Origin: Planctomycetaceae bacterium
Lineage (GTDB): Bacteria > Planctomycetota > Planctomycetia > Pirellulales > Pirellulaceae
Assembly: GCA_020638975.1 (NCBI GenBank)
Contig: JACKHN010000011.1
Span: forward strand, 251,123-315,122
DNA: 64,000 bases
Direction of reading: 5' to 3'
The position numbers and the translations under genes are program-made. Within the stretch, counting starts at the first letter, position 1. Each line of letters starts with the position of its first letter. Below the pieces are notes generated by a model. The model was not told the DNA's origin. It saw only the letters and a program-made list of their open reading frames with translations, and did no database searches. Below are positions 1 through 7,942 of the stretch, in pieces.

Positions 1-768
1 AACTATCCCGTGGAAGTCGGTGTGATCGGTCACACTAAGGTCTCGCTGGATGAGTTGAATCAAGAACTAGACAATTCAATCACCTCAGATCAAGCTGCCG
101 CGGTTCGTACACGGACGGCAAGACACGTCGCCGCACACGAATCTACGAGGATGTCCCTCCGAGAGCAGATCGAATCGCAACGCAATCTCAGGCCGCTCAC
201 GCCCTTGGGCCTCATGGGTACCCTATCTCGAATTCTGCCAGACGACGTGGCAGTGATCGAGGAAGCCGTCACGACAACGAACACCACCTTTGAACGTCTG
301 GGAGTTCTTAAAAATACCACCGGCTACTTCGGCCATCGCGGCTGGGGATTGGGCTGGGGGCTCGGCTGCACGCTGGGAGCAAAACTCGCTTGGCCGGATC
401 GCCCCGTGCTTGGACTGCTCGGCGAAGGAGCTGCGATGTACGGCATCCAAGGACTGTGGTCTGCAGCCCGCTACAACATCCCCGTCACTTACGTCATCTG
501 CAACAACGCCTGCTACCAGATCTTGAAGATCGGAGCTAAAGGCATTCAGTTACCGAACGCCCTCGCGAATCGCTATGAAGGTCTCGACATCCGCAGCCCT
601 GAGATTGACTACGTCGCCCTCGCAACTTCACTAGGAGTCGAAGCCTATCGCATCAGCGATCCGGATGAACTGAGCGAGCGAGTTTCCGAATCCTTGCGAG
701 AGAACAAGCTTCAGTTGTTCGACGTCCCCATCGCCCGTGAGACACCGGGCCGATTAAACTACGGTTAG
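1..768 (+). CDS. Thiamine-diphosphate-dependent enzyme, C-terminal part (partial)
   Basis: The frame is open from base 1, so the gene begins upstream of the window; about 255 residues are visible, ending at the TAG at 766-768. The signature is the ThDP/Mg-binding stretch beginning GEGAAMYGIQGLW near residue 140 and ending in the NN pair of VICNNACY, which matches the GDG-(X)about 26-NN motif with E replacing D. Family members of the acetolactate synthase / benzoylformate decarboxylase group use ThDP to decarboxylate or ligate 2-oxo acids in the cytoplasm. The FGHRGWGLGWGLG stretch just upstream is typical of the benzoylformate decarboxylase / oxalyl-CoA decarboxylase side of the family, but the substrate cannot be fixed from this fragment. 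No operon partner is visible; the next gene starts 36 bases downstream. Confidence 0.85.
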   Translation, partial: NYPVEVGVIGHTKVSLDELNQELDNSITSDQAAAVRTRTARHVAAHESTRMSLREQIESQRNLRPLTPLGLMGTLSRILPDDVAVIEEAVTTTNTTFERLGVLKNTTGYFGHRGWGLGWGLGCTLGAKLAWPDRPVLGLLGEGAAMYGIQGLWSAARYNIPVTYVICNNACYQILKIGAKGIQLPNALANRYEGLDIRSPEIDYVALATSLGVEAYRISDPDELSERVSESLRENKLQLFDVPIARETPGRLNYG

Positions 769-804
769 TTCTTGGTTGTCGTGCCGCTTGACGAGGACAT
801 CTCG

Positions 805-1380
805 ATGGCTAGGTTCTCGCTATTGATGGATTCGACTATTGCGATCGCGGCCTATTTCTGTATTGCTATGTTCACGCTCATGTGGGTTTACCGCAGTGGC
901 CAAGGACGCGTTCCACAAATCGCAGAGACCAAGCGACTAGTCGTCTCCCGATTAGCAATCGTCGTTGCGATTTTACTCGGCCTCTGCTGGCTCGTTGATA
1001 TCGCCATTTGGATACCGCTTCTGGCCTGTGGCGTACTGTTTCTACTGGCTTGGGGTGGCGATGTTCTTGGTCTCCCTGGGATTGTCATGTTTTGGGTGAT
1101 CCAGCAATACGTGCTAGGATTCCCGGCGCGCGAAGAAGTATTCCTCGCACCTTTCGGTTTGACCGGTCCGGACAACAGTTCACTAACGGAGCTGATCGGC
1201 AAACGTGGTACGACTTTGTCCGCCCTCAAACCCACTGGCCAAATCATTATTGGCGATGCAACGTATAACGCCGCAACTGAATCCCGATCCTACTTGGGCC
1301 CCGAAGAGGTCGTGGTCGTAACCGGGGAAAAAAATGGAATGCTGTTCGTTGGCTTACCACATCCTGCAGACGAGCGGTAA
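805..1380 (+). CDS. NfeD-like membrane protein
   Basis: The protein has 191 residues. The ATG at 805 is chosen because GAGGA lies 8 bases upstream; an in-frame TTG further upstream has no ribosome site. The N-terminal half has three to four hydrophobic segments (roughly residues 10-30, 48-66 and 70-92). The C-terminal half (about 125-190) resembles the OB-fold of NfeD proteins: LIGKRGTTLSALKPTG, then a short strand, then EEVVVVTGEKNGMLFVG. NfeD proteins usually accompany an SPFH/stomatin-like protein or a membrane ClpP-class serine protease and help organise membrane quality control. Here there is no SPFH or protease partner in view, so this is an orphan member. It follows the ThDP enzyme and converges on the toxin-antitoxin pair. 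Confidence 0.72.
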   Translation: MARFSLLMDSTIAIAAYFCIAMFTLMWVYRSGQGRVPQIAETKRLVVSRLAIVVAILLGLCWLVDIAIWIPLLACGVLFLLAWGGDVLGLPGIVMFWVIQQYVLGFPAREEVFLAPFGLTGPDNSSLTELIGKRGTTLSALKPTGQIIIGDATYNAATESRSYLGPEEVVVVTGEKNGMLFVGLPHPADER

Positions 1381-1394
1381 CCACTAGTTTGGTG

Positions 1395-1413
1395 AGTCAC
1401 GGTGGGCGTGACT
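1395..1413. terminator. Hairpin between convergent genes
   Basis: A perfect 7-base stem (AGTCACG / CGTGACT) with a 5-base loop lies between the converging stops of the NfeD-like gene (1380) and the XRE gene (1435). There is no T-run, so it is at best a weak, possibly bidirectional, terminator. Confidence 0.35.
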
Positions 1414-1434
1414 GATCGTCCACGCCGCCGCATG

Positions 1435-1773
1435 TCAGATTCGGCTCGCTTCGTGGGTTGCCTTGTACCCCAGTACATTCGCAATCCGATCCATGACATC
1501 CGAACGAAGCGTACGCTCACCCGTCAGGAAGTCGTCGAGCACGATGGGCGTGATTCCCGCTTGCGTGGCGATCTCCCGTAGGGATAAATCGCTGGAATGA
1601 ATCGCTCGTCGGACGTCACCGCTGAGTGTGGCCTCATCCCTGGCGTCCTTGCGCATCTGGTCGCGCGCCTGAAGATCGGGCAGTTCTTGGATAATCTGCT
1701 CTCGACTTTCGGAAAGTCGCTTCTTTTCCTCTTCGGTCAACTCGCGAGTGATCCTCTTAACGTCTCTTGTCAT
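1435..1773 (-). CDS. XRE-type helix-turn-helix antitoxin candidate
   Basis: The protein has 112 residues. Residues about 1-50 are charged and helical (RELTEEEKKRLSESREQI), a likely toxin-binding arm. Residues about 62-108 form a helix-turn-helix of the XRE/Cro class (SLREIATQAGITPIVLDDFL followed by a recognition helix and RIANVLGYKA). It is read from the minus strand immediately after the BrnT-like gene, with 9 bases between that stop and this ATG, so the two are surely cotranscribed. Toxin-first order with a DNA-binding second partner is usual for BrnT/BrnA and HigB/HigA modules, where the antitoxin neutralises the toxin and represses the operon. The toxin assignment is the weaker half of the pair; this protein could also be an ordinary regulator. 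Confidence 0.7.
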   Translation of the reverse strand: MTRDVKRITRELTEEEKKRLSESREQIIQELPDLQARDQMRKDARDEATLSGDVRRAIHSSDLSLREIATQAGITPIVLDDFLTGERTLRSDVMDRIANVLGYKATHEASRI

Positions 1774-1782
1774 GAAATCATC

Positions 1783-2028
1783 CTAGCGTGGTTCGGTAAC
1801 TTCGTAGGCTGTAACGGGCAACAAGGTGACGTCGTCGAGTTCCTCGTACACGGTAACGATGTATCGCCCATCTACAGTATAGCCCCAGGCGACGGGAAGT
1901 TCGGACGAACGACTGTATCCCTTGCTGGTCGGATTACAGACCACATGTTCGAAATCATCCTGCGAGATTCCGTGTTGCTCGACATGTTCGATGTTGTCGT
2001 CGGTCCAAAGAAACTCAAAGTAGGGCAT
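1783..2028 (-). CDS. BrnT-like toxin candidate (RelE fold)
   Basis: This small protein of 81 residues opens with FEFLWTDDNIEHVEQHGIS, which resembles the 'F-W-D/E-x-N-x-x-K-H-G-V/I' opening of BrnT ribonuclease toxins. It then has a central strand pattern (WGYTVDGRYIVTVYEE) and a C-terminal strand (LPVTAYEVTEP), consistent with a RelE-type fold. BrnT toxins cleave mRNA and halt translation. Length is close to the usual 80-95 residues. It sits directly upstream of an XRE-type partner on the same strand. The catalytic residues of BrnT are not securely identifiable here, so it might instead belong to a related DUF4258-like group. Confidence 0.6.
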   Translation of the reverse strand: MPYFEFLWTDDNIEHVEQHGISQDDFEHVVCNPTSKGYSRSSELPVAWGYTVDGRYIVTVYEELDDVTLLPVTAYEVTEPR

Positions 2029-2124
2029 CTTGCCGATTCCAGTGCGAGAACATTGCTCGGGGATTATATCACCGAAAAACTCGCAACCGCAACGACTTCA
2101 TGCAGTTGCTCCGCCCGAGAGAGG

Positions 2125-2739
2125 TTATGGTCTTGTGCTGTGCAGTCGCCGCAACCCACTTACAAATCGTGAGCCATCCATAAAGAAGCGAAGTGGCGAG
2201 TCTTTTGCGGACGTAACACCAATACGAGGGGAACTTGTGACGCGAAACTCCTGATTCGGCGCAGAGTCGTCGTTCGCAATCCACAAGCGCGTGCTGCGCG
2301 ACATGTCCCAGCCGTCGAAACGTCGATCAACGGCAAAGGCTTCACATAAGCGAGCCGGGCCGCGACAGAGGTCGAGCAGATTTTCAGTGCCACGTCGCTG
2401 CTTCATGACCTCGATTCCTGAAAGGGGTTCGACCGCTCGGATGAGGACGGCGGAAGCGCGACCTCGTTCTTCGGTGACCGCGTTCATGCAGTAACGCGAG
2501 TGGATCGGATACACGTAGGCAAAGCCAGGTGGGCCGAACATCGTGGCGTTCTTCTTCGTTCGTCCACGGAAGGAATGCGACGCGGAGTCACCGACGGCGA
2601 GGTAGGCTTCGGTTTCGACGATACGTCCGAAGCAGATACCGTCGCGCGACCGTCGAACTAGGATCTTGCCGAGCAGTTCTCGCGCAACGCTTACAACATC
2701 TCGATCATAGAAACTCTGCGGCAGTGTGTCACCGAGCAT
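2125..2739 (-). CDS. 3-methyladenine DNA glycosylase (AAG/MPG family)
   Basis: This 204-residue protein has the full length of bacterial AAG-type glycosylases. The hallmark is ETEAYLAVGDSASHS near residue 42, where the first Glu corresponds to the general base that activates water. It is followed by MFGPPGFAYVYPIHSRYCMN, the strand and tyrosine segment lining the base pocket, and by RAVEPLSGIEVMKQRR. The enzyme flips out alkylated purines such as 3-methyladenine and hypoxanthine and cuts the N-glycosidic bond, starting base excision repair in the cytoplasm. It stands alone on the minus strand between the toxin-antitoxin pair and a small membrane protein. Confidence 0.93.
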   Translation of the reverse strand: MLGDTLPQSFYDRDVVSVARELLGKILVRRSRDGICFGRIVETEAYLAVGDSASHSFRGRTKKNATMFGPPGFAYVYPIHSRYCMNAVTEERGRASAVLIRAVEPLSGIEVMKQRRGTENLLDLCRGPARLCEAFAVDRRFDGWDMSRSTRLWIANDDSAPNQEFRVTSSPRIGVTSAKDSPLRFFMDGSRFVSGLRRLHSTRP

Positions 2740-2772
2740 CGTATCGTCCTGGCTTGGAACTTGCAGGCAGAT

Positions 2773-3162
2773 TTAGTTCCGAGCAGTGAAGCCGAAAGTG
2801 GCGCCCGTGAGCAACAGCACGATCGAACCTCCGATTGACATCGTGACGAGCGGACCGATGGCTTCCGGTGGAGCCAGCATGACGGGACCGATCAGCATGC
2901 CAATGACGCCGCCTGTGACGACGCCCCAACCGATTCCTCGGAGCGGACGATAGTGATAGAGGCCGATGACGCTTCCAATGATCGCTACGATCACCGCACC
3001 GCCGATACTCGCTCCGACAACTTGCTCAATCGTCAGCAGTTTCGCAATCACCGCATGAACGACCGGCGACAGCAATGCCGACACGACCGCGCAAGCCGCG
3101 ATAAGTACGAATAATGCACTGAGTGGATAGCCACTTTGAACACTTTGATTGGTGGGTTGCAT
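2773..3162 (-). CDS. Small multi-pass membrane protein, unknown function
   Basis: The product has about 129 residues when started at the ATG at 3162; the longer open frame up to 3441 adds 93 residues of non-protein-like sequence that overlaps the start of btaA, so it was trimmed. Four hydrophobic segments are visible (SALFVLIAACAVVSALLSPV, ASIGGAVIVAIIGSVIGLY, GWGVVTGGVIGMLIGPVML and the C-terminal TMSIGGSIVLLLTGATFGF), rich in Gly and small residues. I do not recognise the family. It diverges from btaA, leaving about 240 bases between the two starts as the shared promoter region. The start is uncertain because no clear ribosome site precedes it. Confidence 0.6.
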   Translation of the reverse strand: MQPTNQSVQSGYPLSALFVLIAACAVVSALLSPVVHAVIAKLLTIEQVVGASIGGAVIVAIIGSVIGLYHYRPLRGIGWGVVTGGVIGMLIGPVMLAPPEAIGPLVTMSIGGSIVLLLTGATFGFTARN

Positions 3163-3403
3163 GCGTCTGGTTATCACACGCCGCGGTCCAGAAAGCAAGC
3201 CGATGGCCGAATCGTTCGTACCCAGTTCGTTCGCGAAAACAGTAGCTCGACGGCAGGATTCGCGCCCCTTGTACCGAGGGTCGTCCGCAGTAGAATCGTC
3301 AAACGCTTGGCGCTCTGCATGGATTACGTGGAAGGGAACCTTCTGGTGTGCGGCGTTCGTGGACGTTTCCGCTTTCGCACCAGTCGCAGTGTAGGAGACG
3401 AAG

Positions 3404-4594
3404 ATGCCAGTGATGGATTGGTTCAGTGCTCGTGTATTCAATTTTGTTCACGGCAATAACCTCGTCTATAACACTTGCTGGGAAGATCCGCGACTCGATC
3501 GAGTTGCCTTGGAGCTTACACCTTCCGACAACGTCTTGGTGATCACCTCCGCTGGCTGCAACGCGTTGGACTACGCTCTTGCCTGCCCCAATCACGTCTA
3601 CGCTGTCGATATGAATCCGCGTCAGAACGCGTTGCTGGAGTTGAAGCTCGCTGGCATCAAGAATCTCAACTACGAAGACTTCTTCGGCATGTTCGGGCGG
3701 GGACGATTGCCCGGAGGCCGAGCGGTCTATCAAGACAAGCTTCGCGGATCGCTGTCGCCTTGGTCGCAAAACTACTGGGACCGCTACATTAAGTTCTTCG
3801 ACAACAAGCGGCGATCGTTTTACTTCCGCGGAACTTCGGGTTCCTTCGCGCGGGCGGTGAATGTTTATGTCGATCGCGTGGCAAAAGTTCGCCCTCAAAT
3901 CGAGGCGTTGCTCAGCGCGAGCACGGTCGAAGAGCAAAGCAAGATCTATTACGACGAACTGCACGAGCGGTTTTGGTCGCGTCCGATGCGGTTTGCCATG
4001 AACCGCGATACGACCTTGTCGATGGTCGGCGTTCCGAAGGCCCAGCGCCGGCAAGTCGAGACGCAGTACGAAGGCGGTATCGTCAAGTTCGTGCAAGATT
4101 GCGTCGAGTCGGTGTTTGCGAAACTGCCCATTGCGGACAACTACTTTTGGCGAGTCTATCTCACAGGCGAGTACGCTCCCGACTGCTGCCCCGAGTATTT
4201 GACGACCGAAGGCTTCCAGCGACTGAAAGACGGATTGGTTGACCGTATCAGCGTGCATACCAACTCGGTGCAAGGCTTTCTTGAACAGCATCAGGGCACG
4301 ATATCGCGCTATGTGTTGTTGGACCACATGGATTGGCTGTCGGACAAATTCTTTCCTTTATTGGAATTGGAATGGCAAGCCATCTTGGACCGTGCCGCTG
4401 CGGGGACTCGCGTCCTGTGGCGAAGCGGTGGACTAAGGACAGACTTTATGGAGCGTGTTCAAGTCGCCAAGGACGGCCAGCTCATGCCGTTGCCCGAGTT
4501 GCTCAATTATCACCAAGAACTTGCCGACGAACTGCACGAGAAAGATCGTGTGCACACTTACGGTCGGTTCTATATCGCAGATCTCGCTAAGTAA
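3404..4594 (+). CDS. btaA: BtaA: SAM:diacylglycerol 3-amino-3-carboxypropyl transferase
   Basis: This 396-residue protein matches the DUF3419/BtaA family in length and motifs. The SAM-binding region is ITSAGCNALDYALA followed by AVDMNPRQNALLELK (residues about 48-85), and YNTCWEDPR near the start is a strong family mark. BtaA moves the 3-amino-3-carboxypropyl group of S-adenosylmethionine to diacylglycerol, giving diacylglycerylhomoserine, the first step to the betaine lipid DGTS. It acts at the inner membrane surface. ATG 3404 has AGGAGA 5 bases upstream. The methyltransferase gene follows after 5 bases, so the two form an operon. In other bacteria the pathway is induced by phosphate starvation; no regulatory box was identified here. 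Confidence 0.9.
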   Translation: MPVMDWFSARVFNFVHGNNLVYNTCWEDPRLDRVALELTPSDNVLVITSAGCNALDYALACPNHVYAVDMNPRQNALLELKLAGIKNLNYEDFFGMFGRGRLPGGRAVYQDKLRGSLSPWSQNYWDRYIKFFDNKRRSFYFRGTSGSFARAVNVYVDRVAKVRPQIEALLSASTVEEQSKIYYDELHERFWSRPMRFAMNRDTTLSMVGVPKAQRRQVETQYEGGIVKFVQDCVESVFAKLPIADNYFWRVYLTGEYAPDCCPEYLTTEGFQRLKDGLVDRISVHTNSVQGFLEQHQGTISRYVLLDHMDWLSDKFFPLLELEWQAILDRAAAGTRVLWRSGGLRTDFMERVQVAKDGQLMPLPELLNYHQELADELHEKDRVHTYGRFYIADLAK

Positions 4595-4599
4595 ATCTT

Positions 4600-5331
4600 A
4601 TGGGCTTCTATTCCGATCTGAAGATCCTTTATCACCTCGCATTGAAGCCGGTTCGCGGCAAAGACCACGCTGCGCGAATGGAAAGTTTTTATGCTGGGCA
4701 AGCCGACGCCTATGATGACTTTCGCAAACGCTTGCTACACGGAAGGCAGGATCTTTGGAACGCCATCGAATCACCTCGCGAAGCAACTTGGGTCGATATG
4801 GGAGGTGGTACCGGTGCGAACTTGGATTACTTTGGCGACCGTATCGGACAATTGAAGAAAGTCTACGTCGTCGATCTATCACCATCGCTGCTCAAAATCG
4901 CTCAGCGTCGTGTTGAGGAGCGAGGTTGGACGAACATCCAGCCTATCGAAGCCGACGCGACGACGTTCCAACCCCCGGAAGCACCAGTCGACGTCGTGAC
5001 GTTCTCGTATTCGCTGACCATGATCCCCGATTGGTTCGCGGCGATCGACAATGCCATTGCGATGCTGAAGCCGGGTGGCGTGATCGGGATCGTGGACTTC
5101 TATGTCTCGCGCAAGCATCCGGCGGATGGGCTCAGGCGGCATCGCTGGTTCACACGCAGCTTCTGGCCGGTGTGGTTCGCCAATGACAACGTCTTTCCGT
5201 CACCGGATCACGTGCCCTATTTGCACAAGCAGTTCGATCCCCTGCACTTCGAAGAGCATCGATCGAAGGTGCCTTACATTCCCCTGATCCGCACGCCGTA
5301 CTACACGTTTGTCGGTCGCAAACGAAGGTAG
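4600..5331 (+). CDS. btaB: BtaB: diacylglycerylhomoserine N-methyltransferase
   Basis: A class I SAM-dependent methyltransferase of 243 residues. Motif I is VDMGGGTGANLDYF (about residues 65-78), motif II is VYVVDLSPSLLKIA, and the later strands include IQPIEADATTF and DVVTFSYSLTMIPDW. The C-terminus (HVPYLHKQFDPLHFEEHRSK, then PYIPLIRTPYYTFVGRK) is typical of BtaB. Together with BtaA it would triply methylate diacylglycerylhomoserine to give DGTS, a membrane lipid without phosphorus. In some bacteria BtaA and BtaB are fused or in the opposite order; here they are two separate genes 5 bases apart, in pathway order. Confidence 0.88.
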   Translation: MGFYSDLKILYHLALKPVRGKDHAARMESFYAGQADAYDDFRKRLLHGRQDLWNAIESPREATWVDMGGGTGANLDYFGDRIGQLKKVYVVDLSPSLLKIAQRRVEERGWTNIQPIEADATTFQPPEAPVDVVTFSYSLTMIPDWFAAIDNAIAMLKPGGVIGIVDFYVSRKHPADGLRRHRWFTRSFWPVWFANDNVFPSPDHVPYLHKQFDPLHFEEHRSKVPYIPLIRTPYYTFVGRKRR

Positions 5332-5642
5332 TAAGTCAAGTGGCGCGAAGACGTTCACATTGAGAGTTCGCGGAAACTCTGGCGATTCGGTCACACCGAT
5401 CTCGAAGTTCTGTGCCAATCGTTCTGTGCCAGTCAAAGATGGAAGGCATTGGCCTGCTCAACTAGCGCGTTCTTCCACGTTGATGATGTATCGCAGGCTG
5501 GTTGGGCTACTTTTTGCTGAGTTCCGGGCACTCGTGGTGAAGCGGTATCAGGATGGGAAATCTGAATCGGAGATTGGCCAACACGACACAGCCGCATCGA
5601 GGAGTCACTGTCGACTTAACGCAATGAGTGGCAGGGCAATGC

Positions 5643-5777
5643 CAAGGCTTTTCAGTTTTTCAAACTGAGAGGTTTGTACGACGGGCCTCCGAGCCCGTCG
5701 ATGAATCTAAGTCGCCATTCGACGGGCTCGGAGGCCCGTCGTACATCTTGTGTAACTTCAACAAATGAAAAGCCCTG
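5643..5777. mobile_element. Palindromic MITE-like element, copy A (about 135 bp)
   Basis: The ends are inverted repeats (CAAGGCTTTTCA on the left, complement of CAGGGCTTTTCA on the right). The core is a perfect 26-base inverted repeat at 5676-5701 and 5719-5744, beginning GTACGACGGGCCTCCGAG. The flanks carry AGGGCAATGC (5633-5642) and AGGGCACTGC (5778-5787), a 9/10 direct repeat consistent with a 10-bp target duplication. The element aligns end to end with the copy at 29948-30083 when one is inverted. It holds no transposase, so it would need one supplied from elsewhere. Confidence 0.75.
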
Positions 5778-5969
5778 AGGGCACTGCAACCGTATTTCAA
5801 GTGTGTACTCCTTCCGCATGGGCGGTGAGGGCGGTGCCAACCGTTGTGTAATCGACTTTGAGTGGACTGCGAAAGCTTGGGTTCGACACTTGGATGGGGC
5901 CCGATTACATTCCTTTCGTAGCAGTCTATTTCGCGTTCGCGATGTCAATTGTGGTTGTCGAGTCCGCCG

Positions 5970-6215
5970 ATGACGATCTATCAGGCCATTTGCAATGCGA
6001 AGGAAGTATGGGCTACGATGGCCAGGGTGCAAAGAACGGACTTCCAAAGTCTCACGGGCTTGGAAGTGTGTTGGCGGCACGGCAATTACTGGCGAAAAGA
6101 CGAGACGCCGCTGGTCAATGTCTATCGCAGCATCTGGCAAGCGATGGGAGTCGAGTTGGCAGCATTCTCGGATAGTACTGGAGTCTCATCGGATTTGAGA
6201 TTCTCCGCCGTCTGA
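5970..6215 (+). pseudogene. Possible small gene or gene remnant
   Basis: From the ATG at 5970 an 81-residue frame reads MTIYQAICNAKEVWATMARV and continues with KDETPLVNVYRSIWQAMGVE. The composition looks protein-like (balanced, with plausible amphipathic helices), unlike the other frames here. There is no clear ribosome site, and the frame upstream closes at a stop near 5919. It may be the surviving tail of a longer gene. No family recognised. Confidence 0.3.
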
Positions 6216-6330
6216 TCGAAGCATACCGCGAATAACTGCTATTTTCTTGATCCGGAAAATTTTGCTCACGGCATCGAGTTCAGCGTGCCAGGCGTGACAT
6301 CGAATTGGAACCTGAAACGAAAGCAACACC

Positions 6331-7785
6331 ATGTGTCTCCAGTCAACACACCGCCTTCGGCACGTTGCAGCTTTGCTCGTTGTCGCCATAACGGCAACAG
6401 GCATCCTCGAAGCCTCGGATCACCCCAGCATCGTTGTGATCTTGGCCGACGACATGGGGTTCGGTGATCCCGGTTGTAACAACCCCGATTCGAAGATCGA
6501 GACGCCCAACATCAATCGGATCGCGAGTGAAGGCTTGCGATTCACAGACGCTCACTCGCCCGCTTCCTGGTGCACACCGACGCGGTATGGTCTGTTGACC
6601 GGTCGCTATCCCTTTCGGACATCACTCAATTGGAATAAGGAGCCGGTCATCGAAGAGGGTCGCTTGACGTTGCCGGCGATGTTAGCGGAACACGGATACC
6701 GCACCGCGATGGTTGGCAAGTGGCATCTTGGGTTCACAGTGGCAGATCTGGCTGACGTTCATCACGGCGGCCCGATCGATCGTGGCTTCGCAAGTTGGTT
6801 CGGCATTCCAGCTTCGCTCGATATTCCTCCGTATTACTATGTTGAAGGTAATCGAGCCGTCTCGCCACCAACCGGCGAGATCGGTGACATGAACACAGCA
6901 GGTTGGAGTCCGATTCAAGGTGAATTCTGGCGGGCTGGTGGACTGGCTCCGGGATTCAAGCACATCGAGGTTCTGCCCACGCTGACCGAGCGAGCGGAGA
7001 AAGAGATTCTGAATCACGGCAAGTCGCATGCTGGCAAACCATTGTTTCTCTATCTCGCGTTGCCCGCGCCGCATACACCGTGGGTGCCGACCGCTGAATT
7101 TGCCGGACGCAGCAGAGTGCCGTTGTACGGAGACTTCGTCATGCAAGTCGATGCGACGGTCGGCCGAGTGTTGGCGGCGTTGGACAAGGCGAAGATGGCT
7201 GAGAACACACTTGTCGTCTACACATCCGACAATGGGCCCGTGTGGTACGAAGAAGACGAAGCCAAGTACGGCCATCGCTCGACCGGCATCTATCGCGGCA
7301 TGAAGGGCGACGCCTGGGAGGGAGGGCATCGCATGCCGTTTGTCGTTCGTTGGCCGGCGCAGATCGAAGCGGGATGGGTGACGAATCAAGTTGCTTGTCA
7401 CACCGACTTGTTCGCGACTTGTGCTGCCATTGTGGGGCATGAATTGCCCGAAGACGCTGCCGAAGACAGCATTGATCTATTGCGAGTCTTGAATGGCCAA
7501 GCCGACGAATCGGAATCGCTACGCCAATCGCTGATTGTGAATTCGACGGGCGACTTGCTGACGGTGCGAAGCGGTTCTTGGAAGCTGATCCCTTTTCGGG
7601 GTTCGGGAGGATTTAGCAAGCCGAAGATCATTCGCGATGTTCCGGCAGACGAGCCTAAAGGCCAACTGTACGATCTCGCAACGGATCCGTCCGAGTCAAA
7701 GAACCTCTATGACGAACGTCCCGAGATCGTTGCCGAACTGACATCGCTGCTCGAAGCGTCTCGCAAATCGGGTCGCACGCGGTAG
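6331..7785 (+). CDS. Exported sulfatase (formylglycine type)
   Basis: This is a 484-residue sulfatase with an N-terminal export signal (hydrophobic stretch HVAALLVVAITATGILEAS). The metal-binding opening IVVILADDMGFGDPGC is followed by the activation site SWCTPTRYGLLTGRYPFR, in which the Cys of C-x-P-x-R is converted to formylglycine. Other family marks are GKWHLGF, a His-containing LPAPHTPW and YTSDNGP. It would hydrolyse sulfate esters, probably on polysaccharides, in the periplasm or outside the cell; the substrate is not predictable by eye. The Cys-type site requires a formylglycine-generating enzyme, not found in this window. It stands alone, between an intergenic repeat region and a membrane protein gene. 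Confidence 0.93.
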   Translation: MCLQSTHRLRHVAALLVVAITATGILEASDHPSIVVILADDMGFGDPGCNNPDSKIETPNINRIASEGLRFTDAHSPASWCTPTRYGLLTGRYPFRTSLNWNKEPVIEEGRLTLPAMLAEHGYRTAMVGKWHLGFTVADLADVHHGGPIDRGFASWFGIPASLDIPPYYYVEGNRAVSPPTGEIGDMNTAGWSPIQGEFWRAGGLAPGFKHIEVLPTLTERAEKEILNHGKSHAGKPLFLYLALPAPHTPWVPTAEFAGRSRVPLYGDFVMQVDATVGRVLAALDKAKMAENTLVVYTSDNGPVWYEEDEAKYGHRSTGIYRGMKGDAWEGGHRMPFVVRWPAQIEAGWVTNQVACHTDLFATCAAIVGHELPEDAAEDSIDLLRVLNGQADESESLRQSLIVNSTGDLLTVRSGSWKLIPFRGSGGFSKPKIIRDVPADEPKGQLYDLATDPSESKNLYDERPEIVAELTSLLEASRKSGRTR

Positions 7786-7942
7786 AGCAAGGATCTTCGG
7801 TAGTTCAAATTGGAGAAGCGTAGGATGTGGCGCGCTTCGAACCTCGCCGGGAGTTCTCGTTGTTTTTGGTGCGGCTCGAAACTCGCTACACCCTGCGCAT
7901 ATTGAAAAACAAGAAAACTGGGCCATCAAGGGAACTCTTGCC

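Larger units (their letters stand above)
5332..6330. other. Intergenic region of about 1 kb, mostly non-coding
   Basis: This gap between btaB and the sulfatase contains the palindromic element at 5643-5777 and a possible small open frame at 5970-6215. At 5408-5432 the phrase TTCTGTGCCA is repeated in tandem (TTCTGTGCCAATCG then TTCTGTGCCAGTC), perhaps the end of another decayed repeat. I see no tRNA, CRISPR or convincing full-length gene in the rest. Confidence 0.5.

Noticed and set aside
3299..4327. 342-codon minus-strand frame
   Set aside because: Antisense to btaA, which has clear family motifs and a ribosome site.
5652..6140. 162-codon minus-strand frame across the btaB-sulfatase gap
   Set aside because: It passes through the palindromic element and lacks protein-like composition; no start signal.
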